Shown: in pieces, positions 40,940-49,486 of the stretch
Layout: each line of letters opens with the position of its first letter
How positions within the stretch are numbered: the first letter of the stretch is position 1
NCBI GenBank assembly: GCA_946414315.1
Contig: CAMKNZ010000013.1
Location: forward strand, 1-63,908
DNA: 63,908 bases
DNA from: an uncultured Clostridia bacterium
GTDB taxonomy: Bacteria; Bacillota; Clostridia; Christensenellales; Aristaeellaceae
Reading direction: 5' to 3'
Position numbers and translations under genes: made by a program
Notes under the pieces: generated by a model
Databases searched by the model: none
Told to the model about the DNA's origin: nothing
The model's input: the letters and a program-made list of their open reading frames with translations, nothing else

Positions 40940-42166
40940 ACCTACGGCTGCATCGGCGAACATCTGCCCCACAGCTTCTCCAGAGAGATCCACGGGCAGA
41001 TCGGCGGATACGCCTACGAACTGAAGGAACTGACCCCGGAAGAGCTGCCCGCGTTCATGGCAGCACGGTCTTTCCGCGGGATCAACGTCACGATTCCCTA
41101 CAAGCAGGCAGTGATCCCTTTCCTGGATGAGATCGATGAAACTGCCCGGGCAATCGGCGCCGTAAACACCGTCGTCAACCGGAACGGAAAACTGTACGGG
41201 TTCAACACGGACCTGGACGGGCTTACCCGGCTCATCCGCCGCATCGGCCTGGACCTGTCCGGCAAAAAAGTCCTGATTCCCGGCACCGGCGGCACTTCCC
41301 GGACCGCGGCCTTCGCGGCGGAAAAGCTTGGCGCCCGGGAGATCCGGAAGATCAGCCGCACCGGCAGGAACGGCAGCCTCACCTATGAGGAAGCCCTGCG
41401 GGATCATGCCGACGCGGAGATCATCCTGAACACTACACCCTGCGGAATGTATCCGGAACCGGATGCCCAGCCGCTGCCGCTGGAACCTTTCCACCGTCTG
41501 GAAGGCGTGGCGGACGTGATCTACAATCCCCTGCGCACCCGGCTTGTGCGGGAAGCACTCAGCCGCGGTATTCCAGCGGAAGGCGGCCTGTATATGCTGG
41601 TTGCCCAGGCGGTCCGCGCTTCGGAGCATTTCCTGGATACTGTTTATCCGGACGGCCTGACCGACCGGATCTATGAACGGATCCTGCGGCAGAAAGAAAA
41701 CATCGTCCTCATCGGCATGCCCGGCAGCGGCAAGTCGGCCGTCGGCCGGATCCTGGCCGGAAAAACCGGCCGGCCCCTGGCCGACACGGATCAGCTGGTC
41801 ACGGAAAAAGCCGGCAAACCGATCCCTGATATCTTTCGGGAAAACGGCGAACCCGCTTTCCGGGATCTGGAATCAGAGATCATCCGTGAGCTGTCAAAGC
41901 AGGGCGGACAGATCATCTCCACCGGCGGCGGCGCGGTTCTCCGCCCGGAGAACGTCAACGTCCTGCGGCAGAACGGCCGCCTGTTCTGGCTGGACCGGGA
42001 TCCGGAAGCCCTGGTCCCCACGGACGACAGGCCGCTGGCCGATACCGCTGAAAAGATGAAACAGCTTTACCGCGATCGCGAACCGATCTATCGTGCCGCC
42101 GCGGATGAGATTATCCCCGTGACCGGCACGCCCGAAAATGCCGCCGACAACATTGAAAGCAGGTAA
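40925..42166 (+). CDS. aroE-aroK: Shikimate dehydrogenase-shikimate kinase fusion (AroE-AroK)
   Basis: One uninterrupted 413-residue frame carries both enzymes. Residues 1 to about 250 are AroE: GEHLPHSFSREIHGQIG, GINVTIPYKQAVIPFLDEID (substrate site with Lys), VNTVVN, GFNTDLDG, and the NADP loop GTGGTSRTAAFAAEKLGA. About 255-413 is shikimate kinase: IVLIGMPGSGKSAVGRILA (Walker A), DTDQLV, GEPAFRDLE, ISTGGGAVLR and a C-terminal DRxPIYxxAA-like DREPIYRAAADE. It reduces 3-dehydroshikimate and phosphorylates the shikimate formed. The ATG overlaps the aroC stop. The kinase half keeps all key residues. Confidence 0.95.
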   Translation: MNYELTYGCIGEHLPHSFSREIHGQIGGYAYELKELTPEELPAFMAARSFRGINVTIPYKQAVIPFLDEIDETARAIGAVNTVVNRNGKLYGFNTDLDGLTRLIRRIGLDLSGKKVLIPGTGGTSRTAAFAAEKLGAREIRKISRTGRNGSLTYEEALRDHADAEIILNTTPCGMYPEPDAQPLPLEPFHRLEGVADVIYNPLRTRLVREALSRGIPAEGGLYMLVAQAVRASEHFLDTVYPDGLTDRIYERILRQKENIVLIGMPGSGKSAVGRILAGKTGRPLADTDQLVTEKAGKPIPDIFRENGEPAFRDLESEIIRELSKQGGQIISTGGGAVLRPENVNVLRQNGRLFWLDRDPEALVPTDDRPLADTAEKMKQLYRDREPIYRAAADEIIPVTGTPENAADNIESR

Positions 42167-42170
42167 CAGC

Positions 42171-42602
42171 ATGAACATCCTTGTCATCAACGGGCCGAAC
42201 CTGAACATGCTCGGCATCCGCGAACCGGAGATTTACGGCAAAGCAACTTATACGGATCTGTGCGATCTGATCCGGGCCCATGCCGAAAAACTGGGCGTCA
42301 GCGTCACCCTGTACCAGTCCAACCATGAAGGGGACCTGGTGGACGCCATCCAGCAGGCCTACGGAAAGCAGGACGGCATCGTCATCAATCCCGGCGCCTA
42401 TACCCATACCAGTGTCGCCCTGCTGGACGCGCTGAAGGCGGTCGGTATTCCCGCGGTGGAAGTCCATATCTCCGATCCGGATACCCGGGAGGAATTCCGG
42501 AAGGTCAGCTATATCCGCAGCGCCTGCGTAAAAACCATCAAAGGCCATGGCTTCGACGGTTATCTGGAAGCCATGGATGATCTGACTGGAGACCGTCCAT
42601 GA
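42171..42602 (+). CDS. aroQ: Type II 3-dehydroquinate dehydratase
   Basis: The 143-residue enzyme removes water from 3-dehydroquinate to give 3-dehydroshikimate. Motifs are INGPNLNMLGIREPEIYG (with the catalytic Tyr), QSNHEGDLVD, INPGAYTHTSVALLDAL and VEVHISD. The start at ATG 42171 has AGGTAA upstream and lies four bases after the aroE-aroK stop; an upstream in-frame ATG (42138) would overlap that gene and lacks homology. Its stop overlaps aroA (ATGA). Confidence 0.96.
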   Translation: MNILVINGPNLNMLGIREPEIYGKATYTDLCDLIRAHAEKLGVSVTLYQSNHEGDLVDAIQQAYGKQDGIVINPGAYTHTSVALLDALKAVGIPAVEVHISDPDTREEFRKVSYIRSACVKTIKGHGFDGYLEAMDDLTGDRP

Positions 42603-43807
42603 ATGTACTGATCCGTCCCGGCACTGCCCGGGGTACTGTCGCAGCGCCGCCTTCCAAGTCCATGGCGCACCGCCTGCTGATCTGTGCCGCGCTGGCGGAC
42701 GGCGAAAGCACCGTGCGCGGCGTGGACCGCAGCGAGGATATTCTCGCCACGGCGGACTGCCTGGCTGCGCTGGGCGCTTCCCTCTCCTGGGAAGGAGATG
42801 CCGTCCGTATCCGGGGCTGCGATCCCCGGAAGGCCGGCCCTGCCGTGCTGCGCTGTCGGGAATCCGGCAGCACGCTGCGCTTCATGATCCCGCTGTGCCT
42901 GCTCTCCGGCAGTGACATGCGGCTGGAAGGCAGTGAAACGCTTCTCTCCCGTCCGCTGTCCGTATATGAGGATCTCTGCCGGGAACAGGGCCTCACCCTC
43001 CGGCGTGAGAGCACCGGTCTCCTGGCGGCCGGCCGGCTGGCGCCCGGAGAATATTCCGTGCCGGGCGGCATCAGCAGCCAGTTCATCACCGGCCTGCTCT
43101 TTGCCCTGCCGCTCCTGCCGGCCGACAGCCGGATCCGGCTGATCCCGCCGGTAGAAAGCCGCTCCTATCTGTCCCTGACGCTGCAGGCGCTGCATGACGC
43201 CGGCGTTATGGTGTCATGGACGGATGAAAACACACTCCTTATTCCCGAAAACGCTGTTTACCGTCCGCTGGATACGAAGGTGGAAGGCGATTATTCCAAC
43301 GCCGCCTTCTTCGAGGCCCTGAACTGTGCCGGCGGAAACGTCACGGTCACCGGCCTGCGGCCGGACAGCCTGCAGGGCGACCGGGTGTATCGGGATTTCT
43401 TTCCCTGTCTTACGGCTGAAAATGCCGAGCTGGATCTGGCCGACTGTCCGGACCTGGCCCCGGTGCTCTTTGCCGCCGCGGCGCTCGGCCGCGGAGCTTC
43501 CTTCACCGGCACGCGCCGCCTGCGCTTCAAGGAAAGCGACCGGGGCGCCGCCATGGCGCAGGAATTGGCAAAGTTCGGCGTCCTCCTGACGCTGGAGGAA
43601 AACCGGATTATCGTGCCCGCCGCCCCGCTCCGCGCGCCGTCCGAACCGCTGGACAGCCATAACGATCACCGGATCGCCATGGCCCTGTCCCTGCTGTGTA
43701 CCCGTACCGGCGGAGAAATCCGCGGCGCGGAAGCTGTCCGCAAGAGTTTCCCGGATTACTGGGACCGGCTCCGGTCCCTGGGTATTGACGTTGAAAAAAG
43801 AGACTGA
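42599..43807 (+). CDS. aroA: EPSP synthase
   Basis: 3-Phosphoshikimate 1-carboxyvinyltransferase, 402 residues. Visible are the N-terminal PPSKSMAHRLLICAALADG (Lys/Ser/Arg substrate site), CRESGSTLRFMIPL, GGISSQFITGLLFALPLL, GDYSNAAFFEAL, RRLRFKESDRGAAMAQEL and SHNDHRIAMALSLLC. The active-site loop reads ESGSTLRF, where most class I enzymes have NAGTAMRP; this is typical of the Gram-positive, more glyphosate-tolerant type. It is the fourth gene of the operon and is coupled to aroQ. Confidence 0.95.
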   Translation: MNVLIRPGTARGTVAAPPSKSMAHRLLICAALADGESTVRGVDRSEDILATADCLAALGASLSWEGDAVRIRGCDPRKAGPAVLRCRESGSTLRFMIPLCLLSGSDMRLEGSETLLSRPLSVYEDLCREQGLTLRRESTGLLAAGRLAPGEYSVPGGISSQFITGLLFALPLLPADSRIRLIPPVESRSYLSLTLQALHDAGVMVSWTDENTLLIPENAVYRPLDTKVEGDYSNAAFFEALNCAGGNVTVTGLRPDSLQGDRVYRDFFPCLTAENAELDLADCPDLAPVLFAAAALGRGASFTGTRRLRFKESDRGAAMAQELAKFGVLLTLEENRIIVPAAPLRAPSEPLDSHNDHRIAMALSLLCTRTGGEIRGAEAVRKSFPDYWDRLRSLGIDVEKRD

Positions 43808-43820
43808 CCCGGAGGTAAAT

Positions 43821-44219
43821 ATGGCTACATTTCAGTCGCTGGAAGAAGCAAAGGCCTTCTTCGTCAAGGATCGTTTCGCCACGGAAAACAATATGAGCCT
43901 GGAAGCGCTGACAGAGGACGGCGCCGTCTGCGTCATGGAACTTACCGAACGCCATCAGAACGCGGAAGGCCATCTGATGGGCGGGGCGATTCTCGCCCTG
44001 GCCGACTTCACCTTCGCCGTCGCGTCCAACAACGCCCACCGTCCTTCCGTCGCGCAGCAGGTCAGCCTGAGCTTCCTGAACGCCTCCAAAGGAAAAAAGC
44101 TGATCTCGACCGCCTTCTGTGTCAAAAGCGGCCGGACCAGCTGCGTCTATCGCATTGAGGTCAAAGATGACCTGGGCAAGGATATCGCCCAGGCCATGTT
44201 CACCGGATTCAAGCTGTAA
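43821..44219 (+). CDS. PaaI-type hotdog thioesterase
   Basis: The 132-residue protein has the hotdog thioesterase pattern: GHLMGGAILALADFTFAVASN with the HLMGG active-site turn, and SLSFLNASKGKKLISTAF. PaaI-type enzymes hydrolyse aryl- or acyl-CoA thioesters. It follows aroA by 13 bases with its own GGAGG and is probably co-transcribed, although no step of the shikimate pathway needs a thioesterase. A role on an aromatic CoA ester is possible but unproven. ATG 43821 is chosen for its ribosome site. Confidence 0.88.
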   Translation: MATFQSLEEAKAFFVKDRFATENNMSLEALTEDGAVCVMELTERHQNAEGHLMGGAILALADFTFAVASNNAHRPSVAQQVSLSFLNASKGKKLISTAFCVKSGRTSCVYRIEVKDDLGKDIAQAMFTGFKL

Positions 44220-44777
44220 TCATTTTGCTGCAGCGTCCAGTTTTCTCAGGATCCCTCCGGCTTTCAGGGCCGGTACCACAGCATGATAGAAGATCGGTGC
44301 AGCCACGATGGCAGCCCCCGCGTTAATGATCGACGCCGGGAATTTGCTGGCGACCGCTGCCCAGGCATTTCCGGCGATCGCTCCGTAGATCGCGCTCTTG
44401 AGCATATACAGCGCCACATAGGTCAGCGCACCGGCCACACACGCAAGCACAACGCGGATCACGGGCTGTACTTTTTCATTGCGTTTTCCCGCTATGATGC
44501 CGCAGACCCAGGCCATCGCGAACTTCGAAACAAACGTAATCAGCAGATTGATAATTCCTTCGTTGTAGAACGAAAGATCATACAGCGCGGAGCCGAGGCC
44601 CGCGGCCGTTCCGCCCCACACCGGTCCCAGCAGCAGGCCGGACAGCAGGCAGACCGCGTTGGCAAAATGCACCTTGGATCCCAGCAGCGGGAATCTGAAC
44701 AGCGTGACCACAAACACCAGCGCCGCCAGTACAGCGCCGAATACAATCCGCGTCAGCTGAATTTCACTCTTCTTCAT
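44220..44777 (-). CDS. ECF transporter S-component (vitamin uptake, PdxU-like candidate)
   Basis: The 185-residue, six-helix membrane protein fits the ECF S-component family: RIVFGAVLAALVFVVTLFRFP, KVHFANAVCLLSGLLLGPVWGGTAAGLGSALYDL and ITFVSKFAMAWVCGIIAGK. Its start is ATG 44777 with AGGGGAC upstream. It lies divergent from a MocR-family regulator, a pairing known for PdxR-controlled pyridoxine/pyridoxal uptake (PdxU types). The vitamin B6 assignment rests on that context alone. The end abuts the thioesterase stop with no gap. Confidence 0.82.
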   Translation of the reverse strand: MKKSEIQLTRIVFGAVLAALVFVVTLFRFPLLGSKVHFANAVCLLSGLLLGPVWGGTAAGLGSALYDLSFYNEGIINLLITFVSKFAMAWVCGIIAGKRNEKVQPVIRVVLACVAGALTYVALYMLKSAIYGAIAGNAWAAVASKFPASIINAGAAIVAAPIFYHAVVPALKAGGILRKLDAAAK

Positions 44778-44795
44778 CGTCCTGTCCCCTTCATC

Positions 44796-44848
44796 TTTGT
44801 ATCCATTATACAAAATCCATTGACTTTGTATGCGAAGGAGTATATGCT
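44796..44848. promoter_or_regulatory. Divergent promoters with three TTTGTAT boxes
   Basis: TTTGTAT occurs at 44796-44802 and 44825-44831 on the plus strand and at 44808-44814 on the minus strand, the first pair forming TTGTAT-CCATT-ATACAA. The minus-strand promoter for the S-component has TATAAT (44805-44810) within the inverted pair and no recognisable -35. The plus-strand promoter for the regulator is TTGACT (44820-44825), 17 bases, TATGCT (44843-44848), whose -35 meets the third box. The layout suits a MocR-type regulator acting on both genes. Confidence 0.6.
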
Positions 44849-44898
44849 TCATTTGGCTATATGAAAAGTGCCAGAAAGAGAGATTTTTATAAGACCAG

Positions 44899-45969
44899 AT
44901 GAAAAAGAACAAACCTGCCTATCTGACCCTGTATGAATCCCTCCGGGAAGAGATCGTCTCCGGCGTCCGCCCCTTCGGCAGCCGCCTGCCTTCCCGGCGT
45001 GTGCTCGCCCGGGACCGCGGCGTCAGCGCCGTCACGGCGGAACACAGCATCGAACTTCTTTGCGAAGAAGGTTATGCGGAGCCCCGGCCCCGCAGCGGCT
45101 ACTATGTCGTTTACCGGGAGTCCGACGGATTCATCCAGCCCGCCGTCCGCCCGGAGCACCGTTTCCCGCCTGCTTCTCCCACACCGGGCCGGAATGCTTT
45201 CCCCTTTCCCACCCTGGCAAAGATCATGCGCCGGGTTCTTTCGGAATACGGGGAAGAGATCCTGGTCCGGCCGCCGCATCAAGGCTGCAAGGAGCTTCGG
45301 GAAGCGCTCAGCAGCTATCTGGCCCGCAACCGCGGCATCCGCGCCACTCCGGACCAGATCGTGATCGGTGCCGGTGCGGAGTATCTCTACGGCCTTGTGA
45401 CGGAACTGCTGGGTGGCAGCCGGATTTACGGGATCGAAGCGCCGTCCTACCAGAAGATCGAGCAGGTTTATCACTCCCGCGGCGTACAGGTGGATTACTG
45501 CCCCCTGGGCAAGGACGGCATCCTCTCGGAGGCGCTCCGGAACACGTCCGCTTCCGTCCTGCACATTACCCCTTTCCGCAGTTTCCCCAGCGGCGTCACC
45601 GCCACCGCTTCCAAGCGGCGGGAATACCTTCACTGGGCGGACAGCCCGGACCGTTATATTGTCGAGGATGACTATGAGTCGGAGTTTTCCCTGCTGCGCA
45701 AGCCCGAAGAAACGCTCTTTGCCGGTGCGGCCCGCGGAAATGTGATCTATCTGAACACCTTTTCACGCACCGTATCCCCGTCTTTCCGCGTCGGCTATAT
45801 GGTGCTTTCTCCCGCTTTGCTGCCGGTCTTTGAGTCCCGGGTCGGCTTTTACAGCTGCACCGTTCCCGCCTTCGAGCAGTATGTACTCGCGGAGCTGATC
45901 AGCGGCGGGGAATTCGAACGCCATATCAACCGGATCCGGCGCAACGAACGCAAAGGAGCCGAAGTCTGA
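44899..45969 (+). CDS. MocR/PdxR-type regulator, C-terminally short and lacking the PLP lysine
   Basis: The 356-residue protein has a GntR winged helix (about 1-75: LYESLREEIVSGVRPFGSRLPSRRVLA, VSAVTAEHSIELLCEEGY, in two blocks) and a fold-type-I aminotransferase-like domain (VIGAGAEYLYGLV, RYIVEDDYESEF, GNVIYLNTFSRTVSPSFRVGYMV). The Schiff-base lysine of MocR proteins (TFSKxxxPxxRxGY) is Arg290 here (codon CGC at 45766-45768). The TPxHQxPxG motif is also altered, to TPFRSFPSG. It stops after RRNERKGAEV, about 80-100 residues before the family end, and no continuation is seen in other frames. No good ribosome site is visible. It may be ligand-blind, bind another ligand, or be decaying. Confidence 0.85.
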   Translation: MKKNKPAYLTLYESLREEIVSGVRPFGSRLPSRRVLARDRGVSAVTAEHSIELLCEEGYAEPRPRSGYYVVYRESDGFIQPAVRPEHRFPPASPTPGRNAFPFPTLAKIMRRVLSEYGEEILVRPPHQGCKELREALSSYLARNRGIRATPDQIVIGAGAEYLYGLVTELLGGSRIYGIEAPSYQKIEQVYHSRGVQVDYCPLGKDGILSEALRNTSASVLHITPFRSFPSGVTATASKRREYLHWADSPDRYIVEDDYESEFSLLRKPEETLFAGAARGNVIYLNTFSRTVSPSFRVGYMVLSPALLPVFESRVGFYSCTVPAFEQYVLAELISGGEFERHINRIRRNERKGAEV

Positions 45970-45987
45970 TTTTTTCTCAGAAAACGG

Positions 45988-46016
45988 TTGAATGATCTTC
46001 GGTTTTCAGCTACACT
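45988..46016 (+). promoter_or_regulatory. Promoter of uxuA
   Basis: TTGAAT (45988-45993), 17 bases, TACACT (46011-46016), about 35 bases before the ATG. Confidence 0.6.
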
Positions 46017-46057
46017 TTTCACAGTACATCATTCATTGATTCCGGAGGAACAATACT

Positions 46058-47143
46058 ATGCCGATGCAGATGGGTTTCCGCTGGTACGGAGAAGGAAACG
46101 ACAAGATTTCTCTTCAGGACATCCGCCAGATCCCCGGCGTCTCCACCATCGTCTGGGCGCTTCACAACAAAATGCCCGGCGAGATCTGGGAACCGGAGGA
46201 GATCGAGGAAGTCCGCAAACAGATTGAAGCGTACGGTTTCAACATGGATGTGGTGGAATCGGTCAACGTCCATGACGATATCAAGATCGGCCTGCCCACG
46301 CGGGACCGGTATATCGACAACTACATCCAGACCATCCGCAACCTGGCCCCCTTCGGCGTCAAGGTGATCTGTTACAACTTCATGCCCGTGTTCGACTGGA
46401 CCCGGACAGACCTGTTCCACCCCGTCGGCGACGGTTCCACCGCCCTGTTCTATCAGGCGGACCTGATCCAGGACGATCCCAAAGCCATGGCGGATTACAT
46501 CCTGAAAAACCTCAACGGCCTCACCTTCCCCGGCTGGGAGCCGGAACGCATGGCCCGCCTGGACGAGCTCTTTGCCGCCTATAAGGACGTCACCCGGGAA
46601 AAGCTCTGGGAGAATTTCCGTTATTTCCTGGAACGCCTGATGCCGGTCTGCCATGAATGCGATATCAAAATGGCCGTCCATATGGACGATCCGCCCTGGG
46701 ATATTTTCGGCCTGCCCCGCCTGCTGGTGGACGAAGAAAGCATCGCCCGCTTCCTGTCCATGGTGGACGATCCCTGTAACTGCCTGACCCTCTGTTCCGG
46801 CTCCCTGAACGCGAACCCGAAAAACAACGTCGCGGAAATCGTACGGAAGCACTGCGACCGCATCGCCTTCGCCCATATCCGCAACGTCCGCCATTTCCCC
46901 AACGGGGATTTCTGCGAAGCCAGCCACCGGGACTGCGACGGCGATACCGGTATCCTGGAGATCCTCCGCGCTTATCACGACAACGGCTTTGAGGGCTATA
47001 TCCGGCCGGACCACGGCCGCCAGCTCTGGACCGAAACCCCCGGCAACGTGCGCCCGGGTTACGGCCTGTATGACCGCGCGATGGGAATCATGTATATGCT
47101 CGGCGCCTGGGACCTGATGGACCGTCTCGACGGCAGAAAGTAA
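46058..47143 (+). CDS. uxuA: D-mannonate dehydratase
   Basis: UxuA dehydrates D-mannonate to 2-keto-3-deoxygluconate in glucuronate breakdown. The 361-residue length and motifs agree: GFRWYGEGNDKISLQDIRQIPG, IVWALHNKMPGEIW, VVESVNVHDDIKIG, YNFMPVFDWTRTDL, MAVHMDDPPWDIFGLPR, TLCSGSLNANPKNN, FAHIRNVR, and IRPDHGRQLW; His, Cys and Asp residues in these serve as metal ligands or catalysts. GGAGG precedes the ATG by 10 bases. It stands alone; no uxaC, uxuB, kdgK or kdgA is in the window. It would process glucuronate freed by the GH2 enzyme downstream. Confidence 0.95.
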   Translation: MPMQMGFRWYGEGNDKISLQDIRQIPGVSTIVWALHNKMPGEIWEPEEIEEVRKQIEAYGFNMDVVESVNVHDDIKIGLPTRDRYIDNYIQTIRNLAPFGVKVICYNFMPVFDWTRTDLFHPVGDGSTALFYQADLIQDDPKAMADYILKNLNGLTFPGWEPERMARLDELFAAYKDVTREKLWENFRYFLERLMPVCHECDIKMAVHMDDPPWDIFGLPRLLVDEESIARFLSMVDDPCNCLTLCSGSLNANPKNNVAEIVRKHCDRIAFAHIRNVRHFPNGDFCEASHRDCDGDTGILEILRAYHDNGFEGYIRPDHGRQLWTETPGNVRPGYGLYDRAMGIMYMLGAWDLMDRLDGRK

Positions 47144-47174
47144 CGGCGCGGCTTCTCCTTTCAACAGCTTCATA

Positions 47175-47203
47175 TTGATTTAACGGGTCTTCTGTCGTAC
47201 AAT
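47175..47203 (+). promoter_or_regulatory. Promoter of ppk1
   Basis: TTGATT (47175-47180), 17 bases, TACAAT (47198-47203), with a leader of about 65 bases. Confidence 0.65.
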
Positions 47204-47273
47204 AACAGACGGAAGATCCTGTTTTTTACAAAACAATATCCCCAATCACAAGATTAAAGGATTGATCTGATTT

Positions 47274-49430
47274 ATGCCTTCCAAGGAGAAAAAGAACAAA
47301 AAACCCGCGGCGGAGAGCATCTATGTCAACCGGGAGCTGAGCTGGCTGGCGTTCAACAAACGCGTCCTGCTGGAGGCTGCCGACCGCCGGGTTCCCCTGC
47401 TCGAACGGCTGAAATTCCTGATGATCTACCAGTCCAACCTGGAAGAATTCTACCGGGTGCGCATCGGCATCCTGACGCACCGCGACATGCTTGCGCCGGA
47501 CAGAGGCGATCCGGTCTCAGGCATGCTGCCCGCCGAGCAGATCGTTGAAGCCCTGCGCATCACCCGGGAACAGCAGACGCTCATGGAAAGCGTCTGGAAG
47601 GATATCCGGGACGAGCTCCGCGCCAACAACGTGGACGTGCTGGATTTCAAAAAGATCAGCAAAGTGGATGAGCTGATGAGCAAAAAACTCTTCGGCGATA
47701 TCAAGGACCTCCTGCAGCCGCAGATGATCGGCCTGGATCAGCCCCTTCCCTTCCTCTGGAACGGCGAAACCAACATCGTGGCCTTCCTCGGCCGGGGCAC
47801 GGAGCAGAAGCTGTGCTTCATCCCGCTCCACCGCATCCCCGCCTACCAGAGCTTTGAGATCGACGGCTGCCAGAAGATCGCCCCCACCGCGCTGCTGGTC
47901 CGGCATTTCCTGCCGCTGCTGCTGAAGAAGGAAACAATTTCCCAGGCTGCCATTGTGGATGTTACCCGGAACGCGGACGTTTTCTTCTCCAGCATGGAAG
48001 ACCGGGCGGACGACGATTTCCGGAACAAGGTCTCCGGCATGCTGTCCAAGCGGAAACGGGAGATGCCCGTTCGTGTCCGGATCATCGGCAAGCTCACCGA
48101 TCCGGCCAAAGCCCTGCTGATCCGGAAGCTCCGCGTACCGGAAAACCGCGTCTTCTCCCAGAACGTTCCCTTTGACCTGTCCTTCCGTTCCTGCATCAAC
48201 CTCCCGGCGGAATTCCGCTATCCGGAACGCAAGCCCGCCCGGGATATCGGCCTGAAGAAGGGCGAGTATTTCTCCTATATCCAGAAAAAAGACCTGCTGC
48301 TCTCCTTCCCCTTCCAGAGCATGGCCCCCTTTGTGGACCTGATCTATGAAGCGGCGGACAATCCGGACGTTCAGTCCATCAAGATCACGCTCTACCGCAT
48401 GTCCGGCAGCAGCAAGGTCGCGGCCGCCCTGGCCTATGCCGTTGACCGCGGCAAGGACGTGCTCTGCCTGCTGGAACTGCGCGCCCGTTTTGACGAGCAG
48501 AACAATATCGATTATTCCGAGATGCTGGAGGACGCGGGCTGCCGCGTTGTCTACGGCCTGCCGGAGCACAAGGTCCACAGCAAGCTGTGCGTCATCACCC
48601 TGCAGCGCGGCGAATCCGTCAGCCGCATCACCCAGGTCGGCACCGGCAACTATAACGAAGTAACCAGCGAGCAGTATACCGACCTGTCCCTGATCACCGC
48701 CCGTCCGGAAGTCGGCCGGGAAGCGGAGGAAGCCTTCGCCGCTCTCGAAAAGGGCGAGATCCCGCCGGAAATGAACGAGCTGTGGATCGCGCCGCTGAGT
48801 TTCAAGCCCCGCGTCCTCGAAATGCTGGACCGGGAAATTGCCAAGGGCGAAAACGGCCGGGTTGCGATCAAGGTCAACTCCCTGAACAACCGGGAGGTCA
48901 TGGATAAGCTGATCGAATGCTCCCAGGCCGGCGTCCGGGTGGAGCTTTTCATCCGCGGTATCTGTTCCCTGCGTCCCGGCGTTCCCGGCTATACGGACAA
49001 CATCACCGTCGTCAGCGTGGTCGGCCGCTGGCTGGAACATTCCCGGATCTACAGCTTCGGCGAAGGCGAAGACCAGCGCCTCTTCATCGGGTCGGGCGAC
49101 CTGCTGAACCGGAACCTGGAGCGGCGTGTGGAGGCCTTTATGGAGGCCGTCACCCCGGATACGCGGGAACAGCTCAACGAGATCCTGGACGCCCTGCGCG
49201 TCGACAAAGAAAAAGGCTGGCAGATGCAGCCGGACGGCACCTATGTCCTGGAAGAAGGCAGCGAAGGCACCTCCTCCCAGGAAGCGCTCTACCGCTACTT
49301 CAGCAAACGGAAAGTGTCGCTGCATCCGCCCCAGCCTGAGGTTGTCCGTTCCGCCGGGGCAAAGGATAAATCCGTTCCGGAAAACAGCGGCGGCCTGTTC
49401 GGATGGCTCCGCAGGCTCATCAGATCCTGA
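47274..49430 (+). CDS. ppk1: Polyphosphate kinase 1
   Basis: PPK1 builds inorganic polyphosphate from ATP at the membrane. The 718-residue protein has the usual order: N domain (NRELSWLAFNKRVLLEA, SNLEEFYRVRIG), head domain, then two catalytic domains. Visible are SIKITLYRMSGSSKVAAAL, LLELRARFDEQNN, the phospho-His motif PEHKVHSKLCVI, GTGNYNEVTS, and the second histidine region RWLEHSRIYSFGEGEDQRLFIGSGD (in two blocks), followed by RRVEAF. It carries a lysine-rich N-terminus and a nonconserved tail after residue 690. No ppx gene is adjacent. Confidence 0.95.
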   Translation: MPSKEKKNKKPAAESIYVNRELSWLAFNKRVLLEAADRRVPLLERLKFLMIYQSNLEEFYRVRIGILTHRDMLAPDRGDPVSGMLPAEQIVEALRITREQQTLMESVWKDIRDELRANNVDVLDFKKISKVDELMSKKLFGDIKDLLQPQMIGLDQPLPFLWNGETNIVAFLGRGTEQKLCFIPLHRIPAYQSFEIDGCQKIAPTALLVRHFLPLLLKKETISQAAIVDVTRNADVFFSSMEDRADDDFRNKVSGMLSKRKREMPVRVRIIGKLTDPAKALLIRKLRVPENRVFSQNVPFDLSFRSCINLPAEFRYPERKPARDIGLKKGEYFSYIQKKDLLLSFPFQSMAPFVDLIYEAADNPDVQSIKITLYRMSGSSKVAAALAYAVDRGKDVLCLLELRARFDEQNNIDYSEMLEDAGCRVVYGLPEHKVHSKLCVITLQRGESVSRITQVGTGNYNEVTSEQYTDLSLITARPEVGREAEEAFAALEKGEIPPEMNELWIAPLSFKPRVLEMLDREIAKGENGRVAIKVNSLNNREVMDKLIECSQAGVRVELFIRGICSLRPGVPGYTDNITVVSVVGRWLEHSRIYSFGEGEDQRLFIGSGDLLNRNLERRVEAFMEAVTPDTREQLNEILDALRVDKEKGWQMQPDGTYVLEEGSEGTSSQEALYRYFSKRKVSLHPPQPEVVRSAGAKDKSVPENSGGLFGWLRRLIRS

Positions 49431-49438
49431 AATCCATA

Positions 49439-49471
49439 TATATGATGATGAATTGTGAATGATGAATTGAT
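49439..49471. repeat. GAATT-unit dispersed repeat, copy 6
   Basis: Units GATGAATTGT, GAATGAT and GAATTGAT fill the 56-base gap between ppk1 and the ROK gene. Confidence 0.55.
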
Positions 49472-49486
49472 AAGGAGGGTTCCACT

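Noticed and set aside
45960-46057. Frameshift explanation for the short MocR-type protein
   Set aside because: Neither other plus-strand frame continues an aminotransferase-like sequence after 45969, and a uxuA promoter begins at 45988, so a simple indel does not restore the end.
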